DNA of 64,000 nt from Bacillus sp. S3 (GCF_005154805.1 NZ_CP039727.1:2415501-2479500); one strand, 5' to 3'. Counted from the stretch's first letter, positions 44,054 to 53,761 are shown. Numbers and translations are program-made. The notes: a model not told the origin generated them from the letters alone.

Positions 44054-45415
44054 TTATTTTATACTGCGTAAATCGCCGCAATATTCTTGGATAAGCTTTG
44101 TTGCAGTCGTTTGGCTAATCTGTAAATCTTTTGCAACCTTTCTCGAACTTTTGAATTTTTGATAGGATTTTCTGATCATATATTCTTTTGCTTGGTCAAT
44201 GGCCTCGTCCAGTGTCCTAGGCTCATTTAACTGAAGATCTGTATCCTGTTTTTTATGGAATGTTTCCGGAAGATCGTGAAAATCAATGACAGCATCACTG
44301 ATAATGACCAGCTTCTCGATTAAGTTTGCCAGTTGGCGTATATTTCCCGGCCATGAATATCCCGCCAGTACGCCAAGGCACTTTTGAGAAATAAGCTTAT
44401 TCGACTCATACACTTGGTTAAATTTATTTAGATAATGATAGATAAGTGGAATAATATCTTCCTTTCTCTCTCTAAGTGGCGGTAAGGTGAGATCAATCAC
44501 ATTTAAGCGGTAGTATAAATCCTCTCTAAATTGCCCCGTTTCAATCTGCTTTACCAAATCCCGGTTTGTTGCTGCAATGAACCGGATATTTACTTTCTTC
44601 TTCTCTTGCCCGCCAATTGGAATAAATTCTTTATCTTGTATTACTTGAAGTAATTTTGCTTGGAGAGAGAGGGACATGTCGCCTATTTCATCAAGGAAAA
44701 CGGTTCCATTATTCGCCACTTCCAGCAATCCCATTTTCCCTGAAGGATTAGATCCGGTAAAAGCCCCTCTTGTATACCCGAACAGTTCTGATTCTAATAA
44801 CTCCTCAGGAATGGCTGCACAATTGATGGTTAGAAAAGGCATGTTTTTACGTTTACTTATTTGATGAATATAATTGGCAAGCACCCCTTTCCCAGTACCT
44901 GATTCCCCTTGAATTAAAATGGTAGAATCTGTTATTCCGACCTTCTGGCAAAAGGCAAGGATCCCTTTCATTTTAGTGGAACGAGAAATTATTCCGTGTT
45001 CCTCCTGTGTCTGCGATTTTTTGTTCACGTTTAACGTAATAATTTTGTGGTTTTTTAACTCTCTTGCGGTTGTAATCAATAATTCGACTTCATTCTTATC
45101 ATTTAAAACGGGGATGGCTGAAGTAAGCAATTCTATACCCATATTCGTTGTTTGAATAATTGAAAATGGCTTTTTCCTTTTATAAACTTCTGGATAAATG
45201 GCTGGGGTCCAATACTTTTTTTCTAACAAGTCATTACTATATTTGCCCAGTAAATGCTCCCTTGGTAAACCATAATTTTTTTCGCAAACTTTATTTGCAT
45301 AAATAATTTGTCTGTCGCGGTTAAATATGAAAATCTCGTCTGATGAATAATCCAAAAGTTCTTTAAGAGTTTCCCCTGCTATTTCGATATTGTCAGGGTT
45401 AATTGACTGATTCAT
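44054..45415 (-). CDS. Sigma-54-dependent transcriptional activator with PAS domain (EBP 2)
   Basis: This 453-residue activator of RocR-like size has a PAS domain (residues 10-115, LLDYSSDEIFIFNRDRQIIYA), an AAA+ domain with Walker A GESGTGKG near 173, a sigma-54 loop GAFTGS (last residue not Ala) near 223 and Walker B GTVFLDEIGDMS, and a C-terminal helix-turn-helix (SSRKVAKDLQISQTTATKLI). It is divergent from an operon with a perfect -24/-12 promoter and probably also controls the promoter at 53680. GGGGG precedes ATG. Confidence 0.92.
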   Translation of the reverse strand: MNQSINPDNIEIAGETLKELLDYSSDEIFIFNRDRQIIYANKVCEKNYGLPREHLLGKYSNDLLEKKYWTPAIYPEVYKRKKPFSIIQTTNMGIELLTSAIPVLNDKNEVELLITTARELKNHKIITLNVNKKSQTQEEHGIISRSTKMKGILAFCQKVGITDSTILIQGESGTGKGVLANYIHQISKRKNMPFLTINCAAIPEELLESELFGYTRGAFTGSNPSGKMGLLEVANNGTVFLDEIGDMSLSLQAKLLQVIQDKEFIPIGGQEKKKVNIRFIAATNRDLVKQIETGQFREDLYYRLNVIDLTLPPLRERKEDIIPLIYHYLNKFNQVYESNKLISQKCLGVLAGYSWPGNIRQLANLIEKLVIISDAVIDFHDLPETFHKKQDTDLQLNEPRTLDEAIDQAKEYMIRKSYQKFKSSRKVAKDLQISQTTATKLIQEYCGDLRSIK

Positions 45416-45555
45416 TCCACAAATTCCCCCATAAATAATTATGAATATTCCAATAACAAGAGTATATCATAAGCACTCTGTAAGTTCAGTGAAAAATACC
45501 ACGATTATTCTGAATGATCACGAACGGATGAGCAGGTGAGTTAATTATGGTTCAA

Positions 45556-45574
45556 GTGAGTATACAAAACTCAT
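45556..45574. promoter_or_regulatory. Candidate enhancer site for EBP 2
   Basis: GTGAGT-N7-ACTCAT is a dyad 71 bases upstream of the -24 element. A similar GTGAGT-N8-ACTCGT lies 89 bases upstream of the promoter at 53680. Confidence 0.45.
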
Positions 45575-45626
45575 TTTAAGGAGAGATACCTGTCGAAGAA
45601 AGGTGTAAAACAAAGGTTTTAAATAG

Positions 45627-45642
45627 TGGCACAAAATTTGCA
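45627..45642 (+). promoter_or_regulatory. Sigma-54 (-24/-12) promoter
   Basis: TGGCAC-AAAAT-TTGCA is a perfect match to the consensus, 50 bases before the acyl-CoA synthetase start. Confidence 0.92.
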
Positions 45643-45691
45643 TTATATATTTGTGTATGTGGTTCAGTTGGAAATGATGGGGGGGGAACGA

Positions 45692-47830
45692 ATGGAGGGT
45701 AGACTGGAAAATTTAAAGCGAATGCTTAATCCCAGACATCTTGTTTTAATAGGCGGTAAAAATATTATCCAAAAAGGTATTCAAAATTGTAAAAAGATAG
45801 GATTCCAAGGGGAAATTTACGCTGTAAATAAAACAGAGATGGAAATCGAAGGAGTTCGCTGCTACAAAAACATAAATGAACTTCCGCGGGTGCCAGATGC
45901 AGCTTTTATTGCCATACGGGCTGATAGAGCCGTTGAGGCCATAAAGGAATTGCGAACAATGGGAACCTTTGGATGTGTCTGTTACGCTGCGGGATTTTCT
46001 GAAGTGGGCAATAACCATTTGCATAAGGATCTCATCGAGGCTGCCGGTGATATGGCATTGATCGGTCCGAATTGTTATGGAGTAATAAATTACTTGGATC
46101 AAGTGCCATTATGGGCCGATCGTTTTGGATCCGAACCGACGGATAAAGGTGTCGCAATTATTAGCCAAAGCGGAAACCTGAGCTTTAATATTACCATGAA
46201 TGGCCGCTCATTGCCGCTCGCATACGCACTGAGTATCGGCAATCAAGCAGTGCTTGATATCGCTGATTATATGATGGCTATGTGTGATGACCCAAGGGTT
46301 ACAGCAATTGGTTTACACATCGAGGGTCTGGGTAATATGGAAAAGTTTATTCAAGCCGCCAAAACGGCTTTGGAAAAAGGAATTCCTATCGTGGCATATA
46401 AAACAGGTGTTTCTGAAATCGGAAGTCAATTAACCATGAGTCATACCAGTTCATTGGCTGGATCGGATGACCTCTATCAAGCGCTGTTTAAACGCCTAAA
46501 TATTTGCCGGGTTGATTCACTGTCTGCATTTTTGGAAACGTTAAAGTTATTTTCAGTTGCAGGATCAATAGAGGGGCGAAATGTAGGAGTTCTGACAGTA
46601 TCAGGTGGCGAATCAGCAATTACGGCCGATGAAGCAGCGAAAAACGGGTTTTCCCTTCCAGATTTAACTGCTAAACAAAGGGAAGAACTGAAATCACAGT
46701 TGACGAAGTTTGAACATGTGTCCAATCCCCTTGACTATAATATGTCCATTTGGGGAGATGAAGAAAAATTAGTCAATTGTTTCACAAGCTTTATGCAAGA
46801 ACAATTCCATACTACATTGCTCATTTTTGATTACTTGGATAATGAGTATAGAGATATGGAATCATGGGAAGCTGTCGTCAATGCCTATATACAGGTTCAT
46901 AAACAAACGCGAACACAGGCACTTGTTATATCAGTATTGCCAGAAGGAATGCCTATTCATTTTCGTGAAAAATTCCTATCTAATGGGATTACACCTCTGC
47001 AAGGGATGACAGATGCATTTACCGCGATTAACGCTGTTACAGTATATAACGAAAGAAGAAGGAATAACTTCCCTGTACCATCTAACTTGTTATTGCCCAA
47101 AGATCGACCTCAAGAGAATGAGGGCATTGTGTTGGATGAATGGCAGGGGAAACAAGCACTTCTTTCGTATGGTGTAAAGGTCCCTTATGGAAAAATGGTC
47201 TCTATTGAGGATGAACATCTAATAGACGAAGGAATGGCAGGGCCATTTGTCGCTAAAGGAGTAAGCGCAAAGGTTGCCCATAAAACCGATATCGGCGCTG
47301 TCAAATTGAAATTGCAAACGGAAGAGGAAGTTAGACAGGCATTGCTAGACATCCATAAGAATTTGGCAGATAAGATGGATGTTGACGACATACGGCTTTT
47401 AGTGGAAGAAATGATACCAAATGCTGTGGCTGAATTAAACATAGGTATAAAGCGGGATGATCAATTTGGATTGGCTTTGGTGATAAGTATGGGTGGTATA
47501 CTTGTCAATTTAGTAAATGATAGTGTACCTGTTCTATTGCCTGCAAGTCGTGAAGAAATTTTGGAAGCGCTGTATTCGCTTAAAGGAATAAAATTAGTAA
47601 CAGGATTTAGAGGCAGCCCTAAAGGGGATATTGAGGCGGTCGTAAAGGCGGCTGAATCCGTGGCAGCCTATGCTGAAGCCCATCGAAATAATATCTTGGA
47701 AATGGAGATCAATCCGCTTTTAGTACTCCCTGAAGGTCAAGGTGCAGTAGCTGTGGATGCTTTCATAAGAACAGTTGCCGGTACAGTCAAAACAGAAGAA
47801 CCAAGTGTTCAAAAAATAATGCCATACTGA
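45692..47830 (+). CDS. NDP-forming acyl-CoA synthetase, single-chain (ACD type)
   Basis: This 712-residue enzyme joins the CoA-binding and ligase domains (residues 1-460) with a C-terminal ATP-grasp domain (about 480-700). The CoA-binding start (LVLIGGKNIIQKGIQNC), the phosphorylated His in MSHTSSLAGSDD near 255, and the ATP-grasp motifs VAKGVSAKVAHKTDIGAVKL and EMEINPLLVLP are visible. Related enzymes activate acetate, phenylpropanoids or other acids. Start at 45692 is chosen since the longer frame would begin inside the -24/-12 promoter, before transcription starts; GGGGGG precedes it. Confidence 0.87.
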   Translation: MEGRLENLKRMLNPRHLVLIGGKNIIQKGIQNCKKIGFQGEIYAVNKTEMEIEGVRCYKNINELPRVPDAAFIAIRADRAVEAIKELRTMGTFGCVCYAAGFSEVGNNHLHKDLIEAAGDMALIGPNCYGVINYLDQVPLWADRFGSEPTDKGVAIISQSGNLSFNITMNGRSLPLAYALSIGNQAVLDIADYMMAMCDDPRVTAIGLHIEGLGNMEKFIQAAKTALEKGIPIVAYKTGVSEIGSQLTMSHTSSLAGSDDLYQALFKRLNICRVDSLSAFLETLKLFSVAGSIEGRNVGVLTVSGGESAITADEAAKNGFSLPDLTAKQREELKSQLTKFEHVSNPLDYNMSIWGDEEKLVNCFTSFMQEQFHTTLLIFDYLDNEYRDMESWEAVVNAYIQVHKQTRTQALVISVLPEGMPIHFREKFLSNGITPLQGMTDAFTAINAVTVYNERRRNNFPVPSNLLLPKDRPQENEGIVLDEWQGKQALLSYGVKVPYGKMVSIEDEHLIDEGMAGPFVAKGVSAKVAHKTDIGAVKLKLQTEEEVRQALLDIHKNLADKMDVDDIRLLVEEMIPNAVAELNIGIKRDDQFGLALVISMGGILVNLVNDSVPVLLPASREEILEALYSLKGIKLVTGFRGSPKGDIEAVVKAAESVAAYAEAHRNNILEMEINPLLVLPEGQGAVAVDAFIRTVAGTVKTEEPSVQKIMPY

Positions 47831-47892
47831 CGTAGAAATTAGTTTTCAAAATGAAAAATTAGTTGAACATCACTTAATAGGAGCTGATAATA

Positions 47893-49134
47893 ATGGATTT
47901 CAGGATTCCAGAAGAAGTAAAAGAAGTTGTAGCCTCAATTGAAAAATTTGTTGAGCGGGAGGTTGAACCGCTTAAAAAGAAATATCATAAACAATTAAGC
48001 AATGGAAGATACTTTTATGATGAAAATGGATTGTATTCAAAAGAAACGATGGAAGCCATTCGCCAGGTTAGGGCAAAATCTGCCGAAGCGGGCTTTTTCA
48101 ATATGTTTGCCCCTCCAGAATTGGGAGGAACGGGGGATGTATTTGGCCCCGTAAATATGGCTCTTATTCACGAAATGGTCTATAAAAAATTTGGTCAAGA
48201 TCTATTAACCCAACATATTTTCCCAATTGGTTTATTTACCGATGGGCTGACCCCAGTTTTGAAAGGGCTTAGACAAGAGGTGAGGGATGAAATATTACCT
48301 GGAGTACAAAGTGGGGAAACCTGGTTATGTTTTGGACTTTCAGAACCTGACGCGGGTTCCGATATATGGAATTTAAAAACACGAGCGGTGAAAGATGGCG
48401 ACTATTGGGTTCTAAATGGAACGAAACAATGGATTTCGTATGCCGCTTATTCTGACTATGCAATGATTTTTGCCATTACAGAGCCTGAGATGGCCAAACA
48501 AAGAAGCGGGGGTATCACGTGTTTTCTTGTCCCAATGGATGGGGTTACGTGCGTGTGTGATAATGCAATAGCCCTATTAGGGAACCTGGGCGGGGAGGTA
48601 GGAATCATTTCTCTCGAAGATGCCAGGGTACATGAGAAATATATTATTGGTGAATTGCATCAGGCATTTGGAACAGCACTTGATGGAATAAACCTTGGAC
48701 GGTTATCTGTGGCCGCAAACTGTGTCGGTACCGCACAATGGGCTTTAAATAAAGCCATTGACTATGCAAATGTACGGAAAACATTTGGTACAACCATAGG
48801 TAATCACCAGGCGATACAAATGATGCTGGCGGAATGTGCACTCGAAATCTATGCAGCTCGAAATATGGTGCTGCACTGTGCGTGGAAGGTGGAGACCCAA
48901 AAAGGCACTCCAGTCAAGGAGCTATCAATGGTTAAAGCACACTCAACCGAAATGACACAGTCCGTTCTTGATAAGTGTATGCAAATTCATGGTGGTATGG
49001 GATTAACGAATGAGCTGGGGCTTGAACATGTATGGAGATGGGCAAGAGAACAACGGATACCAGATGGTACGACAGAAATGCAAAAACGGACAATAGGAAA
49101 ACAACTATTAAAGGGTGACACTAGTTTTTCATAA
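47893..49134 (+). CDS. Acyl-CoA dehydrogenase
   Basis: This 413-residue FAD enzyme has the three-domain ACAD pattern: CFGLSEPDAGSD in the middle domain, the RKTFGTTIGNHQAIQ helix and MQIHGGMGLTNELG near the end. At the C-terminal catalytic position where medium-chain enzymes have YEGT, it reads PDGTTEMQ, so Asp stands at the usual Glu; the base may be Asp or lie elsewhere, as in some subfamilies. It follows the acyl-CoA synthetase by 62 bases and would oxidise its product. Confidence 0.87.
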   Translation: MDFRIPEEVKEVVASIEKFVEREVEPLKKKYHKQLSNGRYFYDENGLYSKETMEAIRQVRAKSAEAGFFNMFAPPELGGTGDVFGPVNMALIHEMVYKKFGQDLLTQHIFPIGLFTDGLTPVLKGLRQEVRDEILPGVQSGETWLCFGLSEPDAGSDIWNLKTRAVKDGDYWVLNGTKQWISYAAYSDYAMIFAITEPEMAKQRSGGITCFLVPMDGVTCVCDNAIALLGNLGGEVGIISLEDARVHEKYIIGELHQAFGTALDGINLGRLSVAANCVGTAQWALNKAIDYANVRKTFGTTIGNHQAIQMMLAECALEIYAARNMVLHCAWKVETQKGTPVKELSMVKAHSTEMTQSVLDKCMQIHGGMGLTNELGLEHVWRWAREQRIPDGTTEMQKRTIGKQLLKGDTSFS

Positions 49135-49162
49135 TCATGAAGTGATTCCAATTGTTGGATTG

Positions 49163-49221
49163 ATGGACTCACCCGTCTTAAAGTCACTGATGTATGTAAT
49201 GACCTTTTTAGGTGAGTCCAT
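49163..49221. repeat. Inverted repeat with 11-base perfect arms
   Basis: ATGGACTCACC (49163-49173) and GGTGAGTCCAT (49211-49221) flank 37 bases that include a T-run. It fills most of the gap before the nitronate monooxygenase gene. No -24/-12 element is seen nearby. It contains the GTGAGT word also seen near the two sigma-54 promoters. Confidence 0.65.
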
Positions 49222-49273
49222 GTAAGTTTTCTGGTAGTAAGCTAGATTCATAAAGTAGAAGAGGTGTTGAAGT

Positions 49274-50257
49274 ATGAAAACAAGATTAACTGAGTTATTA
49301 GGAATAGAATATCCCATTATTTGCGGCGGAATGTTTCAGGTCGGCAGAGCAGGGTTGGCGGCTGCTGTATCTGAAGCAGGTGGATTAGGCATTATTACTT
49401 CGGCAACACAAGGAACACCTGAACTGCTGCGACAAGAGATTCGTAAGGTTAAATCGTTGACGAACAAACCCTTTGCCGTAAATCTGAGCCTTTTTCCAAG
49501 TCAAACCCCCATCCCAAATAAAGAATTTATTCAAGTAATGATTGAAGAAGATGTTCGAATTGTTGAAACGAGCGGCAGGAGCCCTGAACCATTCATGCCA
49601 ATGTTTAAAGAAAATCATTTCAAAGTTATTCATAAGGTAGTTGGACCTAAATATGCAAAAACTGCGGAAAGGGTAGGGGTAGATGCCATAACGGTTGTCG
49701 GTAATGAAACAGGTGGTCATCCCGGAATGAGCGATGTCGGGACGTTAGTGGCGCTTCCCCGTGTTGTTGATTCCGTTAACATTCCAGTTATTGCTGGAGG
49801 CGGAATTGCTGATGGAAGAGGATTAATAAGTGCCTTAGCGCTCGGGGCTGAAGGTGTTCTCATGGGTACTAGATTCATGGCTACGAAAGAATCGCCTATT
49901 CATGATCATGTGAAAGATTGGATGCTTGAAGCGGATGAAACAAATACGATTATTGTTCAACGAAATATTGGAAGTCCTTCACGTGTGGCAGTCAATGAAG
50001 TGAGTAAAGAGGTGGAACGGCTGGAAAAGGAAGGAGCAACCATCGAGCAATTACTTCCGTTAATCACGGGTAAACGAGCGAAAAGTGTTTATTTTGAAGG
50101 AAATGTGGATGGTGGACTGATGTCGTGTGGGCAGTCTGTTGGTTTGATTAAAGAAATACCTTCAGTGAATGAACTCATTCAACAAATGATTTCGGAAGCA
50201 AAAAAATCCCTAGTTTTTATTCAGGAACGTGTGAATAGTGAAGAAATTGTAAGATAA
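49274..50257 (+). CDS. Nitronate monooxygenase family flavoprotein
   Basis: This 327-residue FMN TIM-barrel protein of the 2-nitropropane dioxygenase/FabK group has IICGGMFQVGRAGLAAAVSE at the N-terminus, the active His in GNETGGHPG and the FMN-phosphate site VIAGGGIADGRGL and GVLMGTRFMATKE. In catabolic operons such proteins may detoxify nitronates or reduce enoyl compounds; here it sits between acyl-CoA and 2-oxo acid enzymes, so an enoyl-type role is possible. Strand and spacing link it to the next gene (26 bases). Confidence 0.83.
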   Translation: MKTRLTELLGIEYPIICGGMFQVGRAGLAAAVSEAGGLGIITSATQGTPELLRQEIRKVKSLTNKPFAVNLSLFPSQTPIPNKEFIQVMIEEDVRIVETSGRSPEPFMPMFKENHFKVIHKVVGPKYAKTAERVGVDAITVVGNETGGHPGMSDVGTLVALPRVVDSVNIPVIAGGGIADGRGLISALALGAEGVLMGTRFMATKESPIHDHVKDWMLEADETNTIIVQRNIGSPSRVAVNEVSKEVERLEKEGATIEQLLPLITGKRAKSVYFEGNVDGGLMSCGQSVGLIKEIPSVNELIQQMISEAKKSLVFIQERVNSEEIVR

Positions 50258-50283
50258 AAACGCAATGTTTGGAGGGTATTACC

Positions 50284-52008
50284 ATGAACAATCAAACGGA
50301 ATTCACAGTTGCAGACGCAATCGTAAAAGAGCTTGTTCAAGCAGAAGTGAACGTAGTTTACGGGATCGTTAGTATTCACAATATGCCGATTTATGACGCG
50401 ATACTAAGGGAAGGAAGCATCCGTATCGTCACTGCCCGCGGTGAAAGTGGAGCGGTCAACATGGCTGATGCCTATGCACGTGCGACAGGAAAATTGGGCG
50501 TTGTCATAACAAGTACTGGTACTGGAGCTGGGAACGGTGCAGGTTCATTGGTAGAATCATGGAACGCAGGGACTCCTGTTTTGCACATTACAGGGGAAGC
50601 TGATTCAAATTATATTGGAACGGATCAACGTTATATCCACGAAGCGAAGGATCAGTTAAAGATGATGGATGGTGCAAACAAAGCTGCCTATTTGTTGAAG
50701 CGTCCAAAGCAAATCACCCCATTTATGCGATTGGCGATTAAAGAGGCACGGACTGTTCCGACTGGTCCTGTTACTATTTCCATTCCAACGAATTTCCAAT
50801 CGCAAATAATCCCGCAAAATCAATTGGTCGAGGTGGAAATGGGTCAAAATTCAAAAACGAAAATCAACATTCCTGCAGAAGTACTTGAAAAGATTGCTAC
50901 AGCAAAAAGACCAGTCATCTGGGCAGGAAATGGAGTGATTGCTTCTAATGCCTCTGAGGAACTTCAAATGCTGGTAGATAAGATTCAACCTGCAGTCGTT
51001 ACAAGTGAATCCGGTAAAGGGTCAATCCCTGAAAATCACCCGCTTTGCATCGGTAACTTTGCTTTTACTCCTCAAGTGGAGGAACTATTGAGAAACTCGG
51101 ATCTACTTCTCAGTATTGGGGTCCGTTTTCGCGGAACGGAAACGAATAACTGGACGCTCCCAGTACCAGAAAATCATATAAATATCGACTTGAATCCCAA
51201 TGCATTAAACCGCAACTTTGATACATTGTATACACTGGTTGGGAATGCAAAAGACGTTTTACATGAGATCAACATTGCGTTAGCACAAAAGGTGATTCAA
51301 CCAGATGCTGCTTATGTGAATGAAGTGAAGGCTGCCCGTCATGCCGTTCGTGATGAACTTCGCAGCAATATTGGCCCTTACGGAGACGTTGCAGATATCA
51401 TACGTGAACAGCTGCCTGAGAATACGATTTTGGTGACTGACGTAACCATACCCGGATATACTTGGGGGAATAAATTGTTCGACATTTATGAACCAAGAAA
51501 TTACCTTTACATGACCGGGGGGGGAATCGGTCAAGGGTTGCCAATGGCGATTGGTGCCAAAATTGGTCAGCCAGAAAAGCCTGTCGTTCTTATTGTAGGA
51601 GACGGCGGATTCATGATGAATGCTGGTGAGATGATTACTGCGATTCAGGAAGATACGCCGATTATCGTTCTCTTATTTGATGATGGCGGATATGGAATCT
51701 TAAGATACTACCAAGAAGCAGCTTATGGCAGACGTACATCTGTCGACTTGAAAAATCCAGATTTCGTCATGATGGCAAAATCAATGGGCTTTGAATCAGA
51801 GAAAGTATCCTCGGTCGGTGGGTTTAAGGATGGGTTAGCAAATGCAATCGCTAGCAAGAAACCTTATATGGTTGTCGTTGATGTTGAAGCAGTAGGAGTA
51901 TTGGAATACAAGGATACGGACGAATACATTGCATCTTTCCGTCCAAATCAAAATACGGATACGTTTTCACCGAATTCAGGCGTTCATCCACCATTTCAAA
52001 ATGTGTGA
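50284..52008 (+). CDS. Thiamine diphosphate-dependent enzyme, 2-oxo acid decarboxylase-like
   Basis: This 574-residue protein has three domains as in the acetolactate synthase/benzoylformate decarboxylase family. The cofactor-activating Glu is in ARGESGAVNMADAYARATGK near residue 50 and the ThDP/Mg motif is VGDGGFMMNAGEM, where the second part reads FDDGGYG in place of the more common NNGGYG. Given a neighbouring aldehyde dehydrogenase and an amino acid dehydrogenase, a 2-oxo acid decarboxylase is the favoured role. It does not look like Xsc. ATG 50284 follows TTTGGAGGG at good distance. Confidence 0.82.
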   Translation: MNNQTEFTVADAIVKELVQAEVNVVYGIVSIHNMPIYDAILREGSIRIVTARGESGAVNMADAYARATGKLGVVITSTGTGAGNGAGSLVESWNAGTPVLHITGEADSNYIGTDQRYIHEAKDQLKMMDGANKAAYLLKRPKQITPFMRLAIKEARTVPTGPVTISIPTNFQSQIIPQNQLVEVEMGQNSKTKINIPAEVLEKIATAKRPVIWAGNGVIASNASEELQMLVDKIQPAVVTSESGKGSIPENHPLCIGNFAFTPQVEELLRNSDLLLSIGVRFRGTETNNWTLPVPENHINIDLNPNALNRNFDTLYTLVGNAKDVLHEINIALAQKVIQPDAAYVNEVKAARHAVRDELRSNIGPYGDVADIIREQLPENTILVTDVTIPGYTWGNKLFDIYEPRNYLYMTGGGIGQGLPMAIGAKIGQPEKPVVLIVGDGGFMMNAGEMITAIQEDTPIIVLLFDDGGYGILRYYQEAAYGRRTSVDLKNPDFVMMAKSMGFESEKVSSVGGFKDGLANAIASKKPYMVVVDVEAVGVLEYKDTDEYIASFRPNQNTDTFSPNSGVHPPFQNV

Positions 52009-52046
52009 ACAGGCGGAGGCCATAACAATGGGGAGGAAACAAAGGT

Positions 52047-53519
52047 ATGATAATAGAATTGAAACAATATATAAATGGACAATGGACAGATTCCAGTAAC
52101 CCGCAAAAACTTGATATCATGAATCCTGCTACACAAGAAGTCATTGCCAGAGCCCCAAAAGCAACAAAAGCTGAAACAGAAGAAGCAATCAAAATAGCGA
52201 AGAGAACGTTTGAAAGTGGAGTATGGTCTGATCAATCCCCGCAGGAGAGGGCGGCGGTTTTACTTCAGATTGCTGATAAACTGCAGGAAAATATTCATGA
52301 GTTAAGGGATTTGGAAGTTCAGAATAATGGAAAAACAAAAAGAGAGGCACAGTCGGATGCTGAGGAGGCGGTTCATACATTTCGTTATTACGCAGGTCTG
52401 CTTAATGCCCCTAATGGCCAAGTGTTTGAAGCATCTCAGGATATGCAGACATTGATTGTAAAGGAACCGATCGGTGTTGCGGGATTAATTGTTCCTTGGA
52501 ATTTCCCTTTATTGATGAGTGTTTGGAAGATTGCTCCGGCATTGGCAGCAGGAAATAGCATTCTATTAAAATCGGCAGAAATTACCCCAATGACAGCGGT
52601 AAAAGTGTTTGAGCTGATTGATCAAACTGATTTACCAAAGGGAGTAGCGAACCTCCTTATGGGATCTGGATCGGTTGTCGGCCAGACGATTGCTGAAAGC
52701 GATGATGTGGATGTTGTTTCTTTTACTGGAAGCACAGAGGTCGGCCGCCAAATCATGCAGGCGGCGACTACAAATATGAAAAAAGTGTCCCTTGAGTTGG
52801 GAGGGAAATCTCCGAACATCATTTTTGATGATGCAGATTTAGAAACAGCCGTCGATTACTCCTTATTTGGCATTTTCATGGGTTCTGGGCAAGTTTGCTC
52901 TTCGGGGAGCCGTATTCTTGTCCAAGAGAGTATCTACGAAGAATTTGTGGAGAAATATGTAGAAAAAGCAAAGGGAATACGAGTGGGTCCCGGAAATGAT
53001 GAGCAATCCCAGATGGGAGCCATTGTCAGTGAAAAGCACTTTGAGAGTATACTAGACTACATCCAGATTGGCATAGAAGAGGGTGCGACCCTTTCTCTGG
53101 GCGGCCATCGAATCGAGAAAGACGGTTTGGAAAGGGGATTTTTCATTGAACCTACCGTCTTCACCCACGTAACAAGCGATATGCGGATTGTCAGGGAAGA
53201 AATTTTTGGTCCTGTTGTAACGATCCAGAAATTCACGAATGAAGAAGAGGCCGTCAAGATTGCCAACGACACAGTGTTCGGACTTGCGGGTGCGGTTTTC
53301 TCTACCGATCAAAACAAGGCACTAAGAGTTATCAAAAAGGTCCGTGCCGGCATCACATGGGTGAACGCCTACCATCTAACGAATATTCAAGCCCCTTGGG
53401 GAGGCTATAAACAAAGTGGTATTGGCAGAAGCCTTGGTACGTATGGGCTGGATGAATATCAGGAGACGAAACAAATTAATATTAATCTGGATCCAAAGCC
53501 TATATATTGGTTTGAATAG
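52047..53519 (+). CDS. NAD(P)-dependent aldehyde dehydrogenase
   Basis: This 490-residue classical ALDH has the NAD site SFTGSTEVGR near 230, the catalytic Glu in LELGGKSPN and the catalytic Cys in GQVCSSGSR near 287. The C-terminus PWGGYKQSGIGRSLG is typical of betaine/aromatic aldehyde dehydrogenases. It should oxidise the aldehyde made by the ThDP enzyme just upstream (38-base gap). Substrate range is open. Confidence 0.88.
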   Translation: MIIELKQYINGQWTDSSNPQKLDIMNPATQEVIARAPKATKAETEEAIKIAKRTFESGVWSDQSPQERAAVLLQIADKLQENIHELRDLEVQNNGKTKREAQSDAEEAVHTFRYYAGLLNAPNGQVFEASQDMQTLIVKEPIGVAGLIVPWNFPLLMSVWKIAPALAAGNSILLKSAEITPMTAVKVFELIDQTDLPKGVANLLMGSGSVVGQTIAESDDVDVVSFTGSTEVGRQIMQAATTNMKKVSLELGGKSPNIIFDDADLETAVDYSLFGIFMGSGQVCSSGSRILVQESIYEEFVEKYVEKAKGIRVGPGNDEQSQMGAIVSEKHFESILDYIQIGIEEGATLSLGGHRIEKDGLERGFFIEPTVFTHVTSDMRIVREEIFGPVVTIQKFTNEEEAVKIANDTVFGLAGAVFSTDQNKALRVIKKVRAGITWVNAYHLTNIQAPWGGYKQSGIGRSLGTYGLDEYQETKQININLDPKPIYWFE

Positions 53520-53590
53520 AGGCTTAACGAAAAGCCTGCAGGTAATCTTCAGCAATATTTTTTACAAGGGACCTACATGTTAGGGTAAGG

Positions 53591-53610
53591 GTGAGTTTGC
53601 AGGTACTCGT
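53591..53610. promoter_or_regulatory. Candidate enhancer site, second copy
   Basis: GTGAGT-N8-ACTCGT, similar to 45556-45574 and 89 bases upstream of a -24 element. Confidence 0.4.
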
Positions 53611-53679
53611 TGAACACCATTGCACTCACTTGCATAGGCATAAAACCTTATGAGTCCGCTGTTTTGTTCATAGAAAAGT

Positions 53680-53695
53680 TGGCATGAATTTTGCT
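53680..53695 (+). promoter_or_regulatory. Sigma-54 (-24/-12) promoter
   Basis: TGGCAT-GAATT-TTGCT fits the consensus with all invariant GG and GC bases. It lies 123 bases before the amino acid dehydrogenase gene. Confidence 0.82.
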
Positions 53696-53746
53696 AGTAA
53701 ACTAGTAGGTGTAGATATGGGATGGGAGCAATATTAATCGATAATT

Positions 53747-53761
53747 TTGAAAGCGCTTTAA
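53747..53761. promoter_or_regulatory. cre box
   Basis: TTGAAAGCGCTTTAA is close to an ideal CcpA site. It lies about 40 bases downstream of the expected sigma-54 transcription start, where CcpA could block elongation. Confidence 0.75.

Noticed and set aside
50284..52008. Sulfoacetaldehyde acetyltransferase (Xsc) to complete the sulfoacetate module
   Set aside because: The N-terminal region and the ThDP motifs do not fit Xsc as I know it, and the gene lies in another regulon 18 kb away.
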